NCBI RefSeq assembly: GCF_014843845.1
Contig: NZ_JHQS01000060.1
Span: 62,001-126,000, forward strand
Reading direction: 5' to 3'
Length of the DNA stretch: 64,000 bases
Source: Mesorhizobium amorphae
Lineage (GTDB): Bacteria > Pseudomonadota > Alphaproteobacteria > Rhizobiales > Rhizobiaceae
The position numbers and the translations under genes are program-made. Below the pieces are notes generated by a model. The model was given only the letters and a program-made list of their open reading frames with translations, searched no databases and was not told the DNA's origin. Positions 59,576 through 64,000 of this stretch are shown piece by piece; positions within the stretch are counted from its first letter, which is position 1; every line of letters begins with the position of its first letter.

Positions 59576-60625
59576 ATGCCATCGATCGAATCCAGCGCAC
59601 TCGAGCCGACCCGCGGTGAAATCGCCAGCCTGCCGGTAAGGCGGAAGATCACCCGTCTGCTGCCGGTCTATGGCCTGGTGATCCTGACCGTGTTGCTGAT
59701 CCTGCTGTTCTCCATCCTGCTGCCGAATACATTTCCGACGCTGCTCAATTTGCGCTCGATCATCTCCGACAAGGCGATCATCGCGCTGCTCTCGCTGGCG
59801 GCCATGATCCCGATGGCCTCCGGGCGTATCGACCTGACCGTCGGCTACGGCATCGTGCTGTGGCACATCCTGGCAATCAGCCTGCAGACCATGTTCGGCA
59901 TTCCCTGGCCGCTGGCGGTGCTGATCGTGCTTTTGCTCGGCGCCGCGACCGGCTTCCTCAACGGCCTGCTGGTCGAGGTCGCCCGTATCGACTCCTTCAT
60001 CGCCACGCTGGGCACCGGCACCGTGCTCTATGCGCTGGCGCTTTGGCACACGGGTGGCCGGCAGGTCGTCGGCGTGCTGCCGGAAGGTTTTTATGCGCTC
60101 AACGGCACGATGGTGTTCGGGCTGCCGATCACCGGCCTCTATGTGCTGGCAATCGCCATCGCGCTGTGGGTTATCCTCGAATATCTGCCGGTCGGCCGCT
60201 ACGTCTACGCCATCGGCGCCAATCCGAAGGCGGCGGCGCTGAACGGCATTCCGGTGCGCCGCTTCGTCATCGGGGCCTTCGTCTCGTCCGGCTTCCTGAC
60301 GGCGCTGACAGGCGTGCTGCTGGCGTCCAAGTTGCGCATCGGCCAGGCCAGCGTCGGGCTGGAATATCTTCTGCCGGCACTGGTCGGCGCCTTTCTCGGC
60401 TCAACCACCATCAAACCAGGGCGCGTCAACGTCTGGGGCACGATGACCGGCGTCATCATCCTGGCCGTCGGCATCTCCGGCATCCAGCAATTCGGCGGCT
60501 CATTCTTCGTCGAGCCGCTGTTCAACGGCGTGACGCTGCTGGTTGCCATCGGCATCGCCGGCTACGCCCAGCGCAAGCGCGGCGCGGCCAGAATTGTCCG
60601 CAAACCAGATCCGTCCGGAGGCTGA
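59576..60625 (+). CDS. Sugar ABC transporter permease
   Basis: A 349-residue RbsC-type permease with about ten spans. LVILTVLLILLFSILLPNTF opens it, then AMIPMASGRIDLTVGYGIVL holds the conserved DLT/DLS motif. GRYVYAIGANPKAAALNGIP is the coupling segment, and ALVGAFLGSTTIKPGRVNVW the late glycine-rich region. ATG 59576 follows GGAGG. As the only permease it should homodimerise. Its stop lies in a hairpin (60611-60636). Confidence 0.93.
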   Translation: MPSIESSALEPTRGEIASLPVRRKITRLLPVYGLVILTVLLILLFSILLPNTFPTLLNLRSIISDKAIIALLSLAAMIPMASGRIDLTVGYGIVLWHILAISLQTMFGIPWPLAVLIVLLLGAATGFLNGLLVEVARIDSFIATLGTGTVLYALALWHTGGRQVVGVLPEGFYALNGTMVFGLPITGLYVLAIAIALWVILEYLPVGRYVYAIGANPKAAALNGIPVRRFVIGAFVSSGFLTALTGVLLASKLRIGQASVGLEYLLPALVGAFLGSTTIKPGRVNVWGTMTGVIILAVGISGIQQFGGSFFVEPLFNGVTLLVAIGIAGYAQRKRGAARIVRKPDPSGG

Positions 60626-60636
60626 TTACCGGACGG
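60611..60636 (+). terminator. Hairpin between permease and binding-protein genes
   Basis: CCGTCCGG and CCGGACGG form an 8-bp stem with a ten-base loop overlapping the permease stop. Without a T tract it is more likely an mRNA-processing or stability element than a full terminator. Confidence 0.4.
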
Positions 60637-60671
60637 TCAGTCTGTTTCAAAAACCCAAGGGAGGAACCAAC

Positions 60672-61787
60672 ATGCAGCGCAGAACATTCCTGAAATCGTC
60701 CGTCGCCCTGATGGCGGTGGCCATCGCCGCACCGGCCCTGTTCGCCGGCCAGGCACGGGCAGACGCGATGGCCGACGCCATGGCGGTCGTGCAGAAATAC
60801 GCCCAGAAGGTCACCGCCTGGGACGGTCCGACCACCGGTCCGAAGGCGCAGGAAGGCAAGACCATCGTCGTGCTCGCCGGCGATCTCAAGAATGGCGGCA
60901 TTCTTGGCGTCACCACCGGTGTCGAAGAAGCGGCCAAGGCGATCGGCTGGGAGGTTAAGGTCATCGACGGTGCCGGCTCGATCGGCGGCCGCACGGCGGC
61001 CTTCGGCCAGGCGATGGCGCTGAAGCCGAGCGGCATCGTCATCAACGGCTTCGACGCGGTCGAACAGGCGCCGGCGCTGGAACAGGCGAAGGCCGCCGGC
61101 ATTCCGCTGGTTTCCTGGCATGCCGGGCCAGTGATCGGACCCGACGACAAGAACGGCGTGTTCGCCAATGTCTCGACCGACGCGATGCAGGTTTCCACGG
61201 CCGCCGCCGACTGGGCCTATGCCGATGCCAAGGGCAAGCCGGGAGTCATCATCTTCACCGATTCCACCTATGCCATCGCCATCGCCAAGGCCGACAAGAT
61301 GAAGGCAGAGATCGAGCGGCTGGGCGGCAAGGTGCTCGAATATGTCGACACGCCGATCGCCGAGACGTCGCAGCGCATGCCACAGCTCACCACCTCGCTG
61401 CTGCAGAAATACGGCGATGCCTGGACGCATTCGCTGGCGATCAACGACCTCTATTTCGACTTCATGGGACCCTCGCTCGCCGCGGCGGGCAAAGCCGGCA
61501 CCGACGCGCCGATCAATGTCGCCGCCGGCGACGGTTCGGAATCGGCCTATCAGCGCATCCGCGCCGGCCAGTTCCAGAAGGTCACGGTCGCCGAACCGCT
61601 CAACCTGCAGGGCTGGCAACTGGTCGACGAGCTGAACCGCGCGATCGCCGGGGAAAAATGGTCCGGCTATCTGTCGCCGCTGCATGTCGTGACGGCCGAC
61701 AATGTCGAATTCGACGGCGGGCCGAAGAACGCCTTCGACCCCGACAACGGCTATCGCGACCAGTACAAGAAGATCTGGGGCAAGTAG
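60672..61787 (+). CDS. Sugar ABC transporter periplasmic binding protein
   Basis: A 371-residue type I binding protein. A Tat-like signal with one Arg pair (MQRRTFLKSSVALMAVAIAA) is cut near ARADAM. Then IVVLAGDLKNGGILGVTTGV, IDGAGSIGGRTAAFGQAMAL, PSGIVINGFDAVEQAPALEQ and AGIPLVSWHAGPVIGP trace the N-lobe. ATG 60672 has GGGAGGA upstream. Placing the binding protein after the permease reverses the order of the 4.6-kb importer. The ligand is probably a sugar acid or lactone given the regulon, which is inference. Confidence 0.92.
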   Translation: MQRRTFLKSSVALMAVAIAAPALFAGQARADAMADAMAVVQKYAQKVTAWDGPTTGPKAQEGKTIVVLAGDLKNGGILGVTTGVEEAAKAIGWEVKVIDGAGSIGGRTAAFGQAMALKPSGIVINGFDAVEQAPALEQAKAAGIPLVSWHAGPVIGPDDKNGVFANVSTDAMQVSTAAADWAYADAKGKPGVIIFTDSTYAIAIAKADKMKAEIERLGGKVLEYVDTPIAETSQRMPQLTTSLLQKYGDAWTHSLAINDLYFDFMGPSLAAAGKAGTDAPINVAAGDGSESAYQRIRAGQFQKVTVAEPLNLQGWQLVDELNRAIAGEKWSGYLSPLHVVTADNVEFDGGPKNAFDPDNGYRDQYKKIWGK

Positions 61788-61798
61788 GCATCCACCGG

Positions 61799-61823
61799 CG
61801 CGGGCGCATGACAGGCGCCCGCG
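61799..61823 (+). terminator. GC hairpin after the binding-protein gene
   Basis: CGCGGGCGC and GCGCCCGCG form a 9-bp stem with a seven-base loop 12 bp after the stop. It is followed by TCCCTACCC rather than a T run, so termination is probably partial. Confidence 0.5.
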
Positions 61824-61851
61824 TCCCTACCCAAATCCAACCGGTCCGACA

Positions 61852-61878
61852 GGCCGTACGGTTGTTCGCCGTACGGCC
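61852..61878 (+). terminator. Second hairpin before the small EthD-like gene
   Basis: GGCCGTACGG and CCGTACGGCC form a perfect 10-bp stem with a seven-base loop, 29 bp after the previous hairpin and 28 bp before the next ATG. Two successive hairpins should sharply lower expression of the following gene relative to the binding protein. Confidence 0.5.
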
Positions 61879-61906
61879 GCGGAATTCTGTCGTGCAAGGA
61901 GAGACC

Positions 61907-62242
61907 ATGATCGTCCGCTATGCCCTGTTCGAGGGCGAGATTCATCCCGGCAGCGAGGCCGAGTTTCGTCGCTTCGTGAAGGAGAGGCTGGTGCCGCTGT
62001 GGACGCAGTTTCCCGGCGCGCAGGAAATCCGCGTCCTCGATGGCACGGCCCGCGACGAAGGCGCGCCAGTCTACGCAATGGTCCTCGCGATCCGCTATCC
62101 CGACATGGCCACGTGCGAACGGGCGCTTCAATCCTCGGTTCGGTTCGAGAGTCGCGAAGTGACCGGCGAGCTGTTGAAGATGTTCACCGGCCGCGTTCAC
62201 CACCATGTCTTCGACATGAACGAATACGCGCCGGCGGGATGA
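61907..62242 (+). CDS. Small EthD/dabb-like hypothetical protein
   Basis: A 111-residue protein (MIVRYALFEGEIHPGSEAEF, then RRFVKERLVPLWTQFPGAQE) with the pattern of a dimeric ferredoxin-like alpha/beta barrel. VHHHVFDMNEYAP closes it with a His-rich stretch that could bind metal or substrate. ATG 61907 follows AAGGAGAG. It lies last in the importer unit, which suggests a role in the sugar-acid pathway, perhaps as an isomerase- or mutarotase-like helper. That role is inference. Confidence 0.8.
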   Translation: MIVRYALFEGEIHPGSEAEFRRFVKERLVPLWTQFPGAQEIRVLDGTARDEGAPVYAMVLAIRYPDMATCERALQSSVRFESREVTGELLKMFTGRVHHHVFDMNEYAPAG

Positions 62243-62284
62243 CCCTGCCGGGCGATCCGGCCGCGTACTCCCGTGCTTGCCGGC

Positions 62285-62908
62285 TCATCGGCCTGCGGCC
62301 GTCATGATGGCTTGCCGGTCGGGTTCGCTGGACAGATCGATACGGACCACCGTTCCGGTTCGGACCGGCTTGCGCAGAGCCTTTGCGCCGTCCGAGTCGA
62401 CGGTCAGCAAGCGCCGCTCCTCCAGGGCCTGAAGGCGCGACCTGGAGATGTCGAGCTCGCCGGCGAGCAGGCGGTCAAGTCGCAACGACGTCATCGTTTC
62501 GAGGGTGAGCCGAAGTTCGAGCGCGGTTGCGGCTTTCGGTCCATCGCCGAGCCTCTGCTTGTGAACGGCGACATCTGGAAATTCCTCGATGCGCCCGACC
62601 TGGCCTCGCAGGGCCACGACATCGAAAGCGTGTTGGCGGGCGAGTGCCGCGTCGTTGCTCTCCAGCGCCTGCAGCAGGGCCGGTTCGATGTCGCGGCGAT
62701 TGCAGCGCTCCAGAATGCCGAAATTCCAGGAATTGTCGCAATCGATGCAGCGGTAGACAAGCCAGGCGTCGATGCGCTTGCCGTTGGCGTTGACGCGGAA
62801 TTTGCCGCTGCATTGATACGGCTTGGTGCCGCAGCGGTTGCAGTTGATGAAAGGTCGAGGCGCGATTTTGGGCGTGATCGCCCAGCGGATACGCAAGTAA
62901 GAAGACAT
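62285..62908 (-). CDS. DUF1062 family protein
   Basis: A 207-residue protein of the DUF1062 family. PRPFINCNRCGTKPYQCSGK and YRCIDCDNSWNF hold two CxxC pairs that look like a zinc ribbon, followed by FRVNANGKRIDAWLVYRC between them and an RRDIEPALLQALESNDAALA helix. The function is unknown; regulation or nucleic-acid binding is possible for a zinc ribbon. ATG 62908. It is convergent with the small EthD-like gene. Confidence 0.88.
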   Translation of the reverse strand: MSSYLRIRWAITPKIAPRPFINCNRCGTKPYQCSGKFRVNANGKRIDAWLVYRCIDCDNSWNFGILERCNRRDIEPALLQALESNDAALARQHAFDVVALRGQVGRIEEFPDVAVHKQRLGDGPKAATALELRLTLETMTSLRLDRLLAGELDISRSRLQALEERRLLTVDSDGAKALRKPVRTGTVVRIDLSSEPDRQAIMTAAGR

Positions 62909-63300
62909 GCCGATAAGCCCTTCCCGTCGGGAAGTTCGTCAGACCGGCGATGTCGAGAGCCCATGCGGGCACGGCGTGGCGAGAGGCTGCGGCGATTGGA
63001 AAACAGGCGTCACGGGCGGCTTGCGCGCGACAGCGGTTCAGCAGTGCCAAACCGGTCTCGAACCGCCACCCTGAGGAACACATGAAATGAAAACAGGCAT
63101 CGCGGATGCGGTGCCACGCACTGTGTCGGGGGAGTTGACGAGACCGGCGGTTACGTAGGCAAAGTGAAACTCGAAAATCGTGTCGGGGCGGCATTTCTAG
63201 CCTTTGGGCGGGTGGTCCAGCAAGTCTCTCCTTGCGGCGCTACCGTCGCCGGGCCAGTTGAGCTAGTTATGGGCCGAACGTTTCAAACAGAGATCCCGCC
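62909..63300. other. Gap with no recognised gene
   Basis: The 392 bp between the divergent DUF1062 and LysE genes hold only short frames that shadow the neighbours. I see no palindromic repeat of the A or B type and no RNA gene. It presumably contains the two divergent promoters; AAAGTGAAACTCGAAAATCG near 63164 is its most AT-rich part. Confidence 0.5.
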
Positions 63301-63915
63301 ATGCAGCTCACGTCGCTCCTGATATTTGCCGCCGCTCTATTCGTCGCTGCCGGCTCACCCGGACCGTCGATCGCCGCCCTTGTGGCGCGGGTGATCGCCA
63401 AGGGGTTTCGCGATGTGTTCCCGTTTCTGCTCGCCATGTGGATCGGCGAAGGCATCTGGCTGTCGCTGGCGGTGTTCGGGCTGGCGGTGGTGGCGCAGAC
63501 CTTCCATTTCGCTTTCGTCATCGTGAAATGGATCGGCGTCGCCTATCTCGTCTATCTGGCCTGGAAGATGTGGACCGCACCGGTCGAGGCGAAGGAAGGC
63601 GAGATGCCGCGCGAGGATTCACCGGCAAAGCTCTTCCTCGCCGGCATGGCGGTGACATTAGGCAATCCCAAGATCATGATGTTCTATCTGGCGCTGTTGC
63701 CGACCATCATCGACCTCGCCTCGGTCAGCGTCGTCGGTTGGGTCGAGCTGACAGCGACCATGGCCGTGGTCCTGGTCGCCATCGATCTTGCCTGGGTGCT
63801 GGCCGCCGCGCAGGCCCGCAAGCTGCTCAAGAGCAAGCGCGCGATGAAGATCGCCAACCGCATCAGCGCCGGCACCATGGCCGGCGCCGCTGCTGCAATC
63901 GCCGCGCGCTCCTGA
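63301..63915 (+). CDS. LysE/RhtB-family amino acid exporter
   Basis: A 204-residue six-span exporter. AAGSPGPSIAALVARVIAKG is the family signature near the N-terminus, LLAMWIGEGIWLSLAVFGLA and VIVKWIGVAYLVYLAWKMW follow, and TLGNPKIMMFYLALLP is the conserved second motif. It likely exports amino acids, homoserine lactone-like or other small solutes. ATG 63301. It is convergent with the partial gene at the window end, with five bases between stops. Confidence 0.93.
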   Translation: MQLTSLLIFAAALFVAAGSPGPSIAALVARVIAKGFRDVFPFLLAMWIGEGIWLSLAVFGLAVVAQTFHFAFVIVKWIGVAYLVYLAWKMWTAPVEAKEGEMPREDSPAKLFLAGMAVTLGNPKIMMFYLALLPTIIDLASVSVVGWVELTATMAVVLVAIDLAWVLAAAQARKLLKSKRAMKIANRISAGTMAGAAAAIAARS

Positions 63916-63920
63916 ACACG

Positions 63921-64000
63921 TCACGTCATTTCGATGATCGGCGCGATCTCGACGCTGAAGGCCGGATCCATCAGGATCGGGCAATCCTTGGCCTTGGCGA
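63921..64000 (-). CDS. C-terminal end of a YCII-like protein (partial)
   Basis: The last 26 codons read KAKDCPILMDPAFSVEIAPI then IEMT and stop at 63921. The SVEIAPIIEM ending resembles YCII/DGPF-domain proteins, whose C-terminus usually reads as a variant of VEVRPI. The gene continues past the right window edge. The family call rests on this short tail only. Confidence 0.5.
   Translation of the reverse strand, partial: AKAKDCPILMDPAFSVEIAPIIEMT

Overview
The window looks like chromosomal DNA of a Rhizobiales alphaproteobacterium, most probably Mesorhizobium or a close relative. This is inferred from the high GC, the many sugar-type ABC transporters with one- or two-gene catabolic add-ons, GTG and TTG starts behind strong GGAGG sites, and several families of palindromic intergenic repeats. 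I see no phage, plasmid-transfer, insertion-sequence or CRISPR signature. Most of the window is accessory metabolism, with a stretch of housekeeping genes in the middle.

Left part (1-16.6 kb). A partial GH15 glucoamylase (minus) is divergent from a GAF-histidine kinase/LuxR-type response regulator pair. A catabolic run follows: a convergent monooxygenase-like protein, a 4-oxalocrotonate tautomerase, an SMP-30 lactonase, a complete ribose-type ABC importer (binding protein, double ATPase, two permeases) and a fused enoyl-CoA hydratase/3-hydroxyacyl-CoA dehydrogenase. The importer ATPase begins with a 51-bp tandem duplication that carries two nearly identical hairpins. Next is a complete BMP/nucleoside-type importer (binding protein, ATPase, two permeases).

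Middle-left (16.6-26.4 kb). An SDR, an unlisted 51-residue membrane protein, a luciferase-like flavin monooxygenase and an isochorismatase-type hydrolase follow the BMP importer and may form a nitrogen-heterocycle pathway with it. A decayed ABC-exporter fragment then borders a fhuC-exbB-exbD-tonB operon for TonB-dependent iron uptake. A Tat-exported multicopper oxidase, a tRNA-Ala(CGC) and the yggT and DUF167 genes come next.

Centre (26.7-51.4 kb). An RpiR regulator, UgpC-type ATPase and SDR on the minus strand face a binding protein, two permeases and an M81 (MlrC-like) metallopeptidase on the plus strand: one uptake and hydrolysis locus. Then come an M3 oligopeptidase, a beta-carbonic anhydrase, a pdxY/DUF429 operon, lemA with three TPM-domain genes, a GNAT enzyme, inorganic pyrophosphatase, a TetR-MFS divergon with a 17-bp inverted-repeat operator, a PhoD phosphatase with a candidate Pho box, and typA ending in a strong terminator.

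Right part (51.4-64 kb). This is a sugar-acid regulon: SMP-30 lactonase, LacI regulator, L-idonate 5-dehydrogenase, 2-hydroxyacid dehydrogenase, gluconate 5-dehydrogenase, gluconokinase, a 3-hydroxyisobutyrate/6-phosphogluconate-type dehydrogenase and a single-permease ABC importer. The palindrome ATGTTATCGATAACAT lies before the divergent dehydrogenases and before the importer, and a half-degenerate copy lies before the LacI gene. That ties the region together as one regulon. The window ends with a DUF1062 protein, a LysE exporter and the tail of a YCII-like gene.

Repeats. Palindromic GC-rich intergenic elements of at least two related types occupy most gaps longer than 150 bp. One element appears to supply the start region of a TPM-domain gene.
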